From assembly GCA_026394505.1 (NCBI GenBank), contig JAPKYC010000183.1:1-35465 (forward strand): a stretch of 35,465 bases of DNA, read 5' to 3'. Origin of the DNA: Methanothrix sp. (GTDB lineage Archaea; Halobacteriota; Methanosarcinia; Methanotrichales; Methanotrichaceae). Made by a program: the position numbers and the translations under genes. This document shows, piece after piece, positions 25,362 through 33,786 of the stretch (the first letter of the stretch is position 1; each line of letters begins with the position of its first letter). The notes under the pieces are model-generated. The model was not told where the DNA came from. It saw only the letters and a program-made list of their open reading frames with translations, and searched no databases.

Positions 25362-26726
25362 TTAGTAACCCCTCTCCGTCCTGGTCATGTTATTGTAGAA
25401 CTTGAACCTGTCTTTGTCCTTGTCCTGCATCAAGACATAACCTATCCTTTTGTCGTCCACATGCTCTGCATACTCCTCTTTGGCGTCATCCCGGCAGGAG
25501 GAGCATGCTTTGCGTGGAATGGAAACGCAAAAGGCGCTGTTCAAAATGCCGTAGCCGCGCTGGGCGGAGGTGGACATGGTCATGTATCCGGCGCAGTCCG
25601 GGCAGAGGCGAACTACCTCTTCCTGGTTCTCGTTGATCATGTCCGTGTCGTAGAAGACGCGCCTCTTGCGGCGGTAGAAGTCGCCCGCGCCTTCCAGCGC
25701 CTCTCCTACCAGTTCGTCCCTCTGCTCCCAGATCTTCTGCACCTGGGCTACCGTGTGCTCGATCTCCCGCTTCATCTCCGCCGTCTGCACGAAGCGACCG
25801 GGCACATAGTCCGGCTCTTTGACATGCGAGTAATCCAGCCCGGCCATAGCCTGGATGATGCCCGTGTTCACGTAAGGCAAGGCCGTCTCCACGGCGTAGC
25901 CTCCCTCCAGGACGCACAGATCGGGAGCCAGCTTTTCATTGAGCCGGGCGTAGCCGTTGGCCGAGAAGCGCATGTTGGCGAGCGGATCGGTGTAGTGGTT
26001 GTCCTGGCCGGCCGAGTTCAGGATCAGATCGGGCTTGAAATCATCGAGGACGGGCAATATGAGGTTGTCCAGAACATAGTGAATGCCCTCGTCCGTGGTG
26101 CCGGGCGGCAGGGGGACGTTCAGGGTTCGGGCCAGCGCCTGCGGTCCGCCCATCTCGTTCACGAAGCCGGAGCCGGGGTAGAGGGTGTGGCCGTCCTGGT
26201 GGAAGGATAGGCAGAGCACATCCGGATCGTGCCAGAATATATCCTGGGTTCCGTCGCCATGATGTACATCGGTATCGATGACGGCGATCCTCTTGTGGCC
26301 ATACTTGGTCCTCAGGTACTCGACCATGATGGCCATGTTGTTTATATTGCAAAAGCCGCGGTTGCCGTGCACCACACGCATGCTGTGATGGCCCGGCGGC
26401 CTGACTAGCGCAAAGCCGTTTCGAATCTCGCCCTTCTCCAGGGCGTCAGCCAGGGTCAGGGTGCTGCCGGCGGCGATGAGGTGCGCCTCTGTAACCTGGC
26501 TCTCCACATCGGGAACGCAGAAATGGGCGCGAGCGACGTCCTTTTTCTCGGCCAGACGGGGCTTGTATTCCTCGATGGCAGGAAGGTCCATCAGCCCCTC
26601 CTCGAAGATCTGGTCGCGGGTATAGAGCAGCCGCTCCTCTCGCTCCGGGTGAGTGGGCGAGATGGCCCAGTCGAAGGCGGGGAAGAATATGAGGCCCGTC
26701 TTGCCGGCCTTGCCTTGGGAGGACAT
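25362..26726 (-). CDS. Histone deacetylase-family (acetoin-utilisation type) amidohydrolase with cysteine-rich tail
   Basis: The protein (454 residues from the ATG) has the full arginase/deacetylase zinc site: RPPGHH, a GFCNINN block, DTDVHHGDGTQ, and SAGQDNHYTDPL, ending the domain near residue 345 with LEGGY. Family members remove acyl groups from lysines, polyamines or acetoin-like substrates. The 100-residue C-terminal extension contains LCPDCAGYM, an AFC segment and KACSSCRDD, so it may hold a zinc ribbon; this is not part of the standard domain. The ATG at 26726 lies two bases after the upstream stop; a GTG nine bases earlier is also possible. The hydantoinase gene before it is on the same operon, an unusual pairing. 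Confidence 0.9.
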   Translation of the reverse strand: MSSQGKAGKTGLIFFPAFDWAISPTHPEREERLLYTRDQIFEEGLMDLPAIEEYKPRLAEKKDVARAHFCVPDVESQVTEAHLIAAGSTLTLADALEKGEIRNGFALVRPPGHHSMRVVHGNRGFCNINNMAIMVEYLRTKYGHKRIAVIDTDVHHGDGTQDIFWHDPDVLCLSFHQDGHTLYPGSGFVNEMGGPQALARTLNVPLPPGTTDEGIHYVLDNLILPVLDDFKPDLILNSAGQDNHYTDPLANMRFSANGYARLNEKLAPDLCVLEGGYAVETALPYVNTGIIQAMAGLDYSHVKEPDYVPGRFVQTAEMKREIEHTVAQVQKIWEQRDELVGEALEGAGDFYRRKRRVFYDTDMINENQEEVVRLCPDCAGYMTMSTSAQRGYGILNSAFCVSIPRKACSSCRDDAKEEYAEHVDDKRIGYVLMQDKDKDRFKFYNNMTRTERGY

Positions 26727-26728
26727 TT

Positions 26729-28417
26729 TCAGCACCGCCCCCAGGAAGGCAGAAGGCCTGCTAAAATCTCCATTCGCACATCCAGCAGCCTTCCCACGGT
26801 TGACCAGCCTCGAATCATATTGAAAACCTCGCTGTAAGTAACCTCGGCTTCGCCTGCATACTCGCCGATGCCCAGGCGGACAGCCCGCTCCGCTAAAAGC
26901 CGCCTGGCCAGCCGCTCTGCCTCCTCCGGAGTCATCTTTCTGTCCGATACCTTGCCTGTGATGCCCTCTTCAGCCACGCTAAACTCACCTTTCTCCGTGT
27001 CGATGTGCAGGTTCAGGGTTAAGGTGGGCCGGGCCACGGCGGCGCCGATGGCATTGGCAACGGGCGCATACTCGGGCACCATGGCGGCTATGCCCAGGCG
27101 AGCGGCCACCAGCGGCACGAGGAGGGGAGCGCCTCCGCCTACTCCCACAACGCTTCTGGCGGAAAGCAACTCTTTTTTCATGATCTCCCAGATGCGATAA
27201 GCAGGCTCCTGCTCCCATTCCCGGAACATCTCATTGACCTCAAAGACTATCTTGTCCACCACGGCATCGACGACCTTCTGGGCGGCCTCCTTTGCAGAGC
27301 AGCCCAGGCCCTCGGCCACGATCTGCATGGCCTTCTCCCCCTTGGCGGCGTCCCCGATCTGAGAGAGCCCCAAAACTCGCAGGGCATCGGTGGGCGTAGG
27401 CCCCTTTCCGCCCAGGCAGAGCGGAGGTCCGTCCCGATGCGGTCCGACGGCCAGGCAGCCGCAGCAGCCCTGGCTGGAAACGGCAACGGCACTGTCGCCG
27501 CCGATGGGTACCGACTTGACGGCAAAGGCCCGCACGTGGGTGAGAAGAGAGCCAACCCGGGCCCCTTTGGCGGAGAGCAGGGGCTTTCCGGAGAGGATGA
27601 GCGCCAGATCGGTGGTGGTTCCGCCGATATCCACGACCACACAGCTCTGGCCCGGCTCTGTGAGCGCCAGTACCCCCATGATGCTGGCGGCGGGCCCGGA
27701 GAAGATGGTCTCTACAGGCATCTGCACCGATTTGTCCAGGGGAAGGGTGCCGCCGTCCGCTTTGAGGATATAGACGGGAGCCGAGATCTTGCGCTCCTTC
27801 AGAGCTCTTGCCACGTCTTTGGCAAAATGCTCATAGCGGTCTTTGGTGGCGGCCGTGAGCATGGTTGTCGCTGCCCGGCGGGGGAAGTTTAGCTGGCCGG
27901 AAACTTTGTGCCCCAGCTCGATCTTGCTGCCTGGCAGAGCTGCGGCCAATATCTCGCCTACCAACAGTTCGTGAGCATGATTTCTCTGGCAGAATTTTCC
28001 TACCACGGCCACGCGGGAGAGGCCCTGTGCCCTGATCTGGGAAGCGGCCTCTTTGATCTGGGACTCTTTGAGCCGATCGATCTCTTTGCCCCGGAAATCG
28101 ATGGCACCATCCAAGATGATGCTCTCGCCCAGCGAGTAGTCCTTGGGATTGGTTCCTGGTCCCGGTATGAGCACCAAAGCCACGGGATCGGTCTTGCCCT
28201 CAGCGATCATATTAGTAATCAGTGTAGTGCTCAGGACCACTCGCTCGATCTTGCCGGTATCGATGCCTTGCACCAGCTCGTCTATTGCCATAAGCATGCA
28301 CTTCAACAGGTTATCGTGATCTGTCGGCACATATGCGGTCTTGACCACCTTATTGCCATCCACGACAACGGCATCGGTGGTGGTGCCGCCCACATCAATT
28401 CCTATAAGCATTTTCAT
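26729..28417 (-). CDS. Hydantoinase/oxoprolinase-family protein (HyuA-like)
   Basis: The 562-residue protein has the actin-like ATPase signatures of this family: IGIDVGGTTTDAV at the start and VVVDIGGTTTDLAL near residue 265, plus the metal or substrate region GDSAV and the glycine-rich GVGGGAPLLVPL. Members hydrolyse ring amides such as 5-oxoproline or hydantoins with ATP, or carboxylate ketones such as acetone or acetophenone. No HyuB-like partner gene is nearby, so a reaction cannot be named. Archaeal stand-alone homologues are mostly uncharacterised. The ATG follows AAAGGCG. The next gene, a deacetylase-family protein, starts two bases after its TGA, so the two proteins are probably made together. 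Confidence 0.88.
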   Translation of the reverse strand: MKMLIGIDVGGTTTDAVVVDGNKVVKTAYVPTDHDNLLKCMLMAIDELVQGIDTGKIERVVLSTTLITNMIAEGKTDPVALVLIPGPGTNPKDYSLGESIILDGAIDFRGKEIDRLKESQIKEAASQIRAQGLSRVAVVGKFCQRNHAHELLVGEILAAALPGSKIELGHKVSGQLNFPRRAATTMLTAATKDRYEHFAKDVARALKERKISAPVYILKADGGTLPLDKSVQMPVETIFSGPAASIMGVLALTEPGQSCVVVDIGGTTTDLALILSGKPLLSAKGARVGSLLTHVRAFAVKSVPIGGDSAVAVSSQGCCGCLAVGPHRDGPPLCLGGKGPTPTDALRVLGLSQIGDAAKGEKAMQIVAEGLGCSAKEAAQKVVDAVVDKIVFEVNEMFREWEQEPAYRIWEIMKKELLSARSVVGVGGGAPLLVPLVAARLGIAAMVPEYAPVANAIGAAVARPTLTLNLHIDTEKGEFSVAEEGITGKVSDRKMTPEEAERLARRLLAERAVRLGIGEYAGEAEVTYSEVFNMIRGWSTVGRLLDVRMEILAGLLPSWGRC

Positions 28418-28502
28418 TCGCCTTTCGATATGCGCTAACGATAAGGAGGTATATCGGCTTTGTGGTCTTTAGAGAGATTTTCTAGAGAAAGGACGAGGAA
28501 AT

Positions 28503-28736
28503 ATGAGTAAATACGCCCAAGTAGTCCCTGGCTATCGATATCCTCAAAACAGATCTTCTGAGTTGTGGTACTCCAATCGCCCCACACAAGATGATTTTGT
28601 TTGTCGTAGTTGTGGACTCTCTCTCCCGAATGACTACAATGCTGCTCTAAATATCAGAGCAAGGGTAGCCGTCAACATGCCCATCGCAGCCCGACTTTTT
28701 GCGGAGCCGCAAGCCCACGAATTTATTCATGGGTAG
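28503..28736 (+). pseudogene. TnpB (IS200/IS605 OrfB) C-terminal remnant
   Basis: The frame ends with FVCRSCGLSLPNDYNAALNI, the zinc-finger and the D..AA.NI signature of TnpB, followed by the usual AHEFIHG ending. Only about 77 residues remain. The catalytic RuvC part and the first CxxC (here VVPGYRYP) are lost. TnpB is an RNA-guided nuclease in intact transposons, and this copy cannot work. The right-end hairpin of the element overlaps its stop. Confidence 0.75.
28714..28733 (+). mobile_element. IS200/IS605-type right-end hairpin
   Basis: CCCACGAAT pairs with ATTCATGGG around a two-base loop, followed by TAGTTGAC. This is the common right end of IS1341-type elements. The matching left end was not found, so the element is a remnant. 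Confidence 0.65.
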
Positions 28737-29704
28737 TTGACTCCAGTAGCTGACTTTACCAGTCCGTATAATGCCTCGTTTACGGGAACCTCTATATTAT
28801 GCTTTTTTGCCAGGCGAATGATGTGGCCGTTTATGGAATCAATCTCCGTCATCCTCCCCTTTGAAACATCCTGGAGCATGCTGGAAGTATTGCTAAATGT
28901 CTTCTCGGCTACGGAATAAACCACTTCAATAACCTCCTTTTCATCCCTAATTATGCCTTCCTTTGCTGCAACGTTCACCGTTTCTCTGATCGCGCCCTCC
29001 ACAGTGTTTTTGAGTACAGATGATAAAACAATCCCGTTCTCCCGGCGGGTCAAGGCAGTTATGGGATTTATCACGGAGTTGACAAAGAGCTTGTTGTATT
29101 GATGCTCCCTGAAATCCGGGGCAAATTCCATCTCAAAGCCCTTTTCAAAAAACCTATCCCTCATAAATTTTTTCTTATCCACGCCGATTTTGTCCTCCAA
29201 AATGGTCTTTCCCTTTCCCTTCAGCTGAGCCAAGTCGTCTTCTGAGAGCTTGACTCCCAGGGAGGTGATGCCTTCTAATACTTGAGAATCGGGCAGATCA
29301 AGCTCATCAAAGACTTCTCTATTTCCCATGCCGTTCATTAGCAGTATGAAGAGGGCGTTCTTCATTCTCCCTTGCAGCAGGCCCGACTTTCTTAATTCAT
29401 CGCAGACTGCGGGCAGCGAATACGTCTTAACGCATACTATTACGATCTCCGGACAAAAATCAGATGCTTTGAGATCTTCAAGGCCTGTAAAGTAGTGTTT
29501 GAACTGCACAATCTCTCTGCCTTCAGGTAAATCTATCCGCAGCCCGAGATCTTTTATTCTATTTATATGGCGGTTTCTTCCCAGGAGAGCCACGTTTTCG
29601 ATTTTCCTTCCATCTAAATCAAGAGCATCTGAGAGAAGATATCCCATGAAAGAGCCAATAGCTCCCGCTCCATAAATCAAGATATCTGCCATTTCATTCA
29701 TCAA
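28727..29704 (-). CDS. Ketopantoate reductase-family (ApbA/PanE-like) protein
   Basis: The protein has the Rossmann start ILIYGAGAIGSFMG, the VIVCVKTY strand and the NGMGN motif of this family. The C-terminal domain carries the conserved substrate segment with HQYNKLFVNSVINPITAL and the STSSMLQDV-like stretch (NTSSMLQDVSKGRMTEID). PanE reduces 2-dehydropantoate to pantoate with NADPH for coenzyme A synthesis; the exact substrate of this copy is not proven. The first codon given is TTG; ATG codons lie 3 and 12 bases further in. The last four residues and the stop are contributed by the end of the TnpB remnant. A TATA-like TTTTTATAGG lies just upstream. Confidence 0.85.
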   Translation of the reverse strand: MMNEMADILIYGAGAIGSFMGYLLSDALDLDGRKIENVALLGRNRHINRIKDLGLRIDLPEGREIVQFKHYFTGLEDLKASDFCPEIVIVCVKTYSLPAVCDELRKSGLLQGRMKNALFILLMNGMGNREVFDELDLPDSQVLEGITSLGVKLSEDDLAQLKGKGKTILEDKIGVDKKKFMRDRFFEKGFEMEFAPDFREHQYNKLFVNSVINPITALTRRENGIVLSSVLKNTVEGAIRETVNVAAKEGIIRDEKEVIEVVYSVAEKTFSNTSSMLQDVSKGRMTEIDSINGHIIRLAKKHNIEVPVNEALYGLVKSATGVNYP

Positions 29705-29783
29705 TCACTTGCCCCTATAAAAAATCTCTTCAGAGCGTCAAGCTGATATCTTAAAGGATTTTCTGTGGAGAGGGAAAAATGAG

Positions 29784-31691
29784 ATGAAAGACAAAAGGCT
29801 CCTGGAAGAGTTTAGGAAGATTTATCCTGAGAAGTTCGCATCAGAAGATGAGATCTTCTCTCATATCCATGCTGGCGACCGCATCTTCATCGGCACGGGC
29901 TGCGGCGAGCCCCAGTATCTGATTTTTGCCCTGGTCAACTACGTAAAAAATCACCCCAAGGCGTTCTTCGATGCCGAGCTGATCCACGTCTGGACGCTGG
30001 GAGTGGCGCCTTACAACGATGAGAAGCTGCAGGAGAACTTCCGGCTTGACTCCTTCTTTGTGGGCGACAGCACTAGAAATTCCGTCAATCGCGGCGCGGC
30101 GGACTACACGCCCGTCTTCCTCTCTGCTGTTCCCGATCTCTTCCGCTCAGAGCTGATACCCGTGGATGTGGCTCTGATCCAGACCTCTCTTCCTGATAAA
30201 CACGGCTATTTGAGCCTGGGAATAAGCGTGGATGTGGTCGAATCAGCAGTAGAAATGGCTGAGCTGGTCGTGGCCCAGGTCAATATGAACATGCCCCGCA
30301 CCCATGGTGATGGATTTATAAATATAAAAGACATGGATTTTCTTCTGCCCTATGATGAGCCTCTGCTGGAGTATTCCGTCAAAGCGCCTAACGATATTGT
30401 GCAGAGTATTGGAAGATATGTGGCACGCATCATCGAAGACGGCTCGACCATTCAGGTGGGCTACGGCCTGATCCCGGATGCCGTGCTGCCCAATTTAGTG
30501 GATAAAAAGGATCTGGGAGTTCACACTGAATTGCTCAGCGACGGCATCGTCAATCTCATGAAAAAAGGGGTGGTCACCAATAAGAAGAAGACCCACAATC
30601 CCGGCAAGACCATCACCTCCTTTTGCATGGGTAGCCGGGAGACCTACGATTTCCTGGACGAGAACCCTGCCGTGGAATTCAAAAGGATCGATTACACCAA
30701 CCATCCCCTCATAATCGCCAGAAATCGGCTCATGACCGCTATCAACAGCGCCATGGAATTGGATCTGACCGGCCAGGCCACGGCAGAGTCGCTGGGCGGC
30801 ACCTTTTACAGCGGCATCGGCGGACAGGCGGATTTCATGCGCGGGGCAGTGCTGGCGCCGGGGGGAAAGACCATATTAGCCCTGCCCTCCACGGCCCTAA
30901 ATGAGAGCGTCTCCCGAATTGTTCCCGTACTGCAGGAGGGTGCAGGAGTCACTCTGAACCGGGGCGATGTTCGCTATGTGGTAACTGAGTACGGAATTGC
31001 CTATCTGCACGGCAAGAACATTCGGGAGAGGGCTATGGATCTCATCGCAGTCGCCCATCCCAAATTCCGGCCCTGGCTGATGGAAACGGCCCGGAAGAGG
31101 ACTCTCATCTACAAAGATCAGGTCTTCATTCCGGGAGAGAAGGGCATGTATCCCGAGGAGCTGGAGATTTACAGGACAACTGCAAAAGGGCTCAATCTGT
31201 TCCTGCGGCCTGCCAAGATCACTGACGAGTCGCTGCTTAAGGACTTCTTTTACGATCTAACCGAGGAGAGCCTGTACAAGCGCTTCTTCTCCGCCCGAAA
31301 AGACATGCCGCATAGGAGGCTGCAGGATTTCGTGGCCGTGGACTACAGCAAGAAGATGGAGATCCTGGCCACGATTAGGGAAAACGAAAAGGAGATCATA
31401 ATTGGCCTCGGTCAGTATGAGCTCAACTCAGACATGCACACGGCAGAGGTCGCCCTGGTGGTGAGGGATAAATTCCAGGCACAGGGCGTGGGCAGAGAGC
31501 TTCTCTCTTATTTGATTTACCTGGCGAAAAGGCAGGGCCTGCTCGGATTTTCGGGAGATGTACTGGTGGAGAATAAATCCATGGTGCGGCTCTTTGAGAA
31601 GATGGGATTTGATACCGAGAAGAGAAGCGAAGAGGGGGTTTACGAGATGCGCATGTGGTTTCGGGATGTTGGGAGCGGGGATAGGATATGA
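29784..31691 (+). CDS. Acetyl-CoA hydrolase/CoA-transferase fused to a GNAT acetyltransferase
   Basis: The 635-residue protein has two parts. Residues 1-440 are an acetyl-CoA hydrolase/4-hydroxybutyrate CoA-transferase-type enzyme, with GVHTELLSDG carrying the catalytic glutamate (E249), GIGGQADFMRG (344-354) and VVTEYGIAYLHGK. Residues about 472-627 are a GNAT domain with the acetyl-CoA loop (RDKFQAQGVGREL, 561-573). One half handles acyl-CoA esters, and the other would transfer an acetyl group, perhaps as a sensor or self-regulator. In an organism centred on acetate, a link to acetyl-CoA level is attractive, but it is inference. The ATG follows GGAGAGGG. The next gene overlaps by four bases. 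Confidence 0.9.
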   Translation: MKDKRLLEEFRKIYPEKFASEDEIFSHIHAGDRIFIGTGCGEPQYLIFALVNYVKNHPKAFFDAELIHVWTLGVAPYNDEKLQENFRLDSFFVGDSTRNSVNRGAADYTPVFLSAVPDLFRSELIPVDVALIQTSLPDKHGYLSLGISVDVVESAVEMAELVVAQVNMNMPRTHGDGFINIKDMDFLLPYDEPLLEYSVKAPNDIVQSIGRYVARIIEDGSTIQVGYGLIPDAVLPNLVDKKDLGVHTELLSDGIVNLMKKGVVTNKKKTHNPGKTITSFCMGSRETYDFLDENPAVEFKRIDYTNHPLIIARNRLMTAINSAMELDLTGQATAESLGGTFYSGIGGQADFMRGAVLAPGGKTILALPSTALNESVSRIVPVLQEGAGVTLNRGDVRYVVTEYGIAYLHGKNIRERAMDLIAVAHPKFRPWLMETARKRTLIYKDQVFIPGEKGMYPEELEIYRTTAKGLNLFLRPAKITDESLLKDFFYDLTEESLYKRFFSARKDMPHRRLQDFVAVDYSKKMEILATIRENEKEIIIGLGQYELNSDMHTAEVALVVRDKFQAQGVGRELLSYLIYLAKRQGLLGFSGDVLVENKSMVRLFEKMGFDTEKRSEEGVYEMRMWFRDVGSGDRI

Positions 31692-32272
31692 GGAAGCTCA
31701 TAGTAATCAGAATTGTGCATTCGCCCACAGATATGGGCTCGGCTGGCGGGGCCCTGGAAAAAGCCGGCATATCAACCCTGGGAAGGATGCGCTGGCAGGA
31801 AAACCAGAAGAAGATTGAGAGCTTCTGGCTGGAGCTGGAAGCCGAGGTGGACGAACTGGGCCTGGACGTGGAGAAGCTTGTCATCTACCAGGACGGCCTG
31901 CCCTGCGCTGGAGCTATTGGTGAGCGAATTGTGCGCGAGACGGCAGCCAAAGGCAGCAAGAACTACCAGATTGTGCAAAAGCTCATGGACAGGGGCGCCA
32001 AGATTGAGGCGACGGAAAGCGCAGATCTGCTCCGCCAGGAGTACGGCTATATCAAAGCCCTTCTGGAGGCAAAAACGGATGAGGAGAGGCGGACGGCGGA
32101 AGAAAGATACAACCAGGTCAAAGATCAGTTGCTGGAGGAGCGGGATCTATTCATTGCCAGGGCCATTGATGCCACTTTAGCGGAGGGCGAGACGGGCCTG
32201 CTCTTCATTGGAGCCTCGCACAATGTGCTCCCCAAAATTGCCGGGGATATTGAGGTGAAGTGCCTGGACTGA
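31688..32272 (+). CDS. Protein of unknown function coupled to the CoA-transferase/GNAT gene
   Basis: The 194-residue protein opens with an LIVIRIVHSPTDMGS strand and a Gly-rich stretch, has a long central helix region (about 40-165) with many Glu, Lys and Arg residues, and ends LLFIGASHNVLPKIAGD. The GASHNV ending may be part of an active or binding site, since it is the most distinctive block. I do not recognise the family. The start overlaps the upstream stop as ATGA, so the protein is made together with the acyl-CoA hydrolase/GNAT fusion and probably works with it. A T-rich run is lacking, but a purine-rich tract follows the stop. Confidence 0.75.
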   Translation: MRKLIVIRIVHSPTDMGSAGGALEKAGISTLGRMRWQENQKKIESFWLELEAEVDELGLDVEKLVIYQDGLPCAGAIGERIVRETAAKGSKNYQIVQKLMDRGAKIEATESADLLRQEYGYIKALLEAKTDEERRTAEERYNQVKDQLLEERDLFIARAIDATLAEGETGLLFIGASHNVLPKIAGDIEVKCLD

Positions 32273-32297
32273 AGGGATTGAAGAAAAAAAATGGATG

Positions 32298-32402
32298 TTC
32301 GCGATTTCCAGTGGCAAAACTTGGGTTACTATGGGCTCTCCGAAATCATAGCGTCCTCTGTGAACTCTGTGTCTCTGTGATTGAAACGTCGTTAGCCACT
32401 GG
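32298..32402. repeat. Repeat family A copy 2 with inverted CCAGTGGC ends
   Basis: The left end (32298-32341) matches the repeat at 1012-1055. The right end (32391-32402) reads GTTAGCCACTGG, the complement of CCAGTGGCTAAC, so CCAGTGGC stands at both ends in opposite orientation about 95 bases apart. Between them lies a CTCTGTG-rich stretch (32352-32386). The right end also forms the last codons and stop of the minus-strand gvp gene. This looks like a small MITE-like or terminator-associated element. Confidence 0.5.
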
Positions 32403-32961
32403 TAATAACTAAATGGTTACGAACTACCACCATCGCTTCCGCTGCCCCGGCCAGGGCCTCCTCGAACTCATTCCTGTCCGAAAGGGATATGCGCGCACTG
32501 CCATGTGGATAAATCAGTTCCAGCTCCTTTCTTACCTCATGAGATGCCGGCACTCTCAATACGCGCAAGTTCTCCAGCGGCGTTTCAAAGAGGACCTTGC
32601 CTGGAGTTTTAATCCATAAAATAACTCTATGGCTGGTGATATTCCAGATGCCGGGCACCCAGCATTTGATCAGGCCCTCCTCCTCTCGCAGATATCCGAA
32701 GGCCTTGTAGAGGATCTGCTCGCCCGGAAAAAGAGGAAGATGCGTCTCCGCTCTCGCGTACAATTCCCGGCTGCTCTTATCCCAATCTTCCATTATGCCG
32801 TACTCCAGCATGGTCTCCATGCCGGCAATCATGGCCTTCAGGGTCACGCCTATCAGTGGAATGCCGGCCACAGAGATGATCAGATCGGCATTAAGAACCG
32901 CTCCTTTGTTGAGGAGCCGATCCAAAACCTCGACCAGACAACTCTCCTTTTCCGGATTCAT
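32392..32961 (-). CDS. GvpJ/GvpM-like gas vesicle protein with C-terminal PH/GRAM-like domain
   Basis: The N-terminal 50 residues follow the GvpA fold: LVEVLDRLLNKGAVLNADL and IPLIGVTLKAMIAG. They resemble the minor GvpJ/GvpM proteins, which help nucleate gas vesicles. The remaining 130 residues are not part of that family. They look like a PH/GRAM-type beta domain with GEQILYKAFG, WNITSHRVILWI and LENLRVLRVP, which might bind a lipid or protein surface. The ATG at 32961 overlaps the gvpL stop as ATGA; an earlier start inside gvpL is unlikely. The last codons and stop lie in a repeat end. Confidence 0.75.
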   Translation of the reverse strand: MNPEKESCLVEVLDRLLNKGAVLNADLIISVAGIPLIGVTLKAMIAGMETMLEYGIMEDWDKSSRELYARAETHLPLFPGEQILYKAFGYLREEEGLIKCWVPGIWNITSHRVILWIKTPGKVLFETPLENLRVLRVPASHEVRKELELIYPHGSARISLSDRNEFEEALAGAAEAMVVVRNHLVITSG

Positions 32962-33758
32962 CCCGCCCCCGAGAGACACACAAAGCTGAAGGGAGCCCAG
33001 GGGCCGGTGAACCTTACAAAGAACCCCTCCTTGCAGTTGATCTCCTCAAGGACCTCGCCCAGCTTTTTCACAGCCTCTTTTGAAACCCTGCAGGTGTAGG
33101 AGGCGAGAAGCTTCTTGCCCCTATATTTCTCGGGGGTCCAGGACGTTCTGCCGGCGGTCTTCAGCTCTTTCACCAGAGGCTTGATTTCTGAGCAAAACTG
33201 ATCTGCCAGCCAGCCCGCCTCAGAGCGGGTCAGGCTCTTCAGCTTCAGGTCCAGATTGCGCCTCTGCAAGTAGGCCTTCCCTTTGGGCTCCTTTTCGATG
33301 CTGTTCTTGAGATCCCCCAGCTCCTGATTCTTGGCCAAAACCATTTTTTCCAGATAATCATAATCGCAGTAGACCTGGATTGAATACTCCGCCGATCCTT
33401 GCATGCGCAGCAGCTCGCCGGCGAGATGTTCGTAGTCCCGGCAAAGCCAGTCTTTGACCACATCATCATCTCCCTTGATGATAACATCGAAAGAGAAGGG
33501 AAGCACGGTTCCGAACATCTTCGTGGCCTGGTCTATCACATAGCTATGCTCCAGGACCCACTCCTCAGCCAGTTTTTTGTCCTCCGTCTGGTAGGGCTTT
33601 GCCTCGCAGGCATGAACTATCGCAGCGATATCTTTGTAGGGTACTGTGTAGACGTTATTCTCCTGGATGCCGATGCTGCCCAACCGGGCCATGTGTCCGG
33701 TCCTGGCGACCGAGTAAAGGTACCTGGCCTCTTTGACCATATTTTGGGACTCCACCAT
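32958..33758 (-). CDS. gvpL: Gas vesicle protein GvpL/GvpF
   Basis: The 266-residue protein matches the GvpL/GvpF family, which is needed for gas vesicle assembly and may bind the vesicle surface or GvpA. Recognisable blocks are EARYLYSVA at the start, an FGTVLPFSFDV core (about 82-92), and the C-terminal NCKEGFFVRFTGPWAPFSFV (GPWPPYSF-like) signature. The length is normal. The ATG has a good AAGGAGATC site, which is contributed by a vestigial gvpK start. It overlaps the next gene by four bases and lies downstream of gvpH2 in a single minus-strand run. Family members F and L cannot be separated by eye. Confidence 0.85.
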   Translation of the reverse strand: MVESQNMVKEARYLYSVARTGHMARLGSIGIQENNVYTVPYKDIAAIVHACEAKPYQTEDKKLAEEWVLEHSYVIDQATKMFGTVLPFSFDVIIKGDDDVVKDWLCRDYEHLAGELLRMQGSAEYSIQVYCDYDYLEKMVLAKNQELGDLKNSIEKEPKGKAYLQRRNLDLKLKSLTRSEAGWLADQFCSEIKPLVKELKTAGRTSWTPEKYRGKKLLASYTCRVSKEAVKKLGEVLEEINCKEGFFVRFTGPWAPFSFVCLSGAG

Positions 33759-33779
33759 TCAGATCTCCTTGATCGCCAT
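33759..33779 (-). other. Vestigial gvpK start left by tandem duplication
   Basis: Six codons after gvpH2 read ATGGCGATC AAG GAG ATC TGA. The first nine bases match the start of the intact gvpK (34470), and the distance from the preceding gvpH stop is almost the same (seven and eight bases). The remnant now supplies the gvpL ribosome-binding site. Confidence 0.6.
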
Positions 33780-33786
33780 CCTGATC

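Noticed and set aside
25296-26210. A 304-residue plus-strand open frame opposite the deacetylase gene
   Set aside because: It is the GC-rich shadow of a well-supported deacetylase-family gene.
28441-28484. A perfect AAGGAGG site followed by a seven-codon frame
   Set aside because: The frame ends at once, so it is at most a leftover of a lost gene beside the TnpB remnant.
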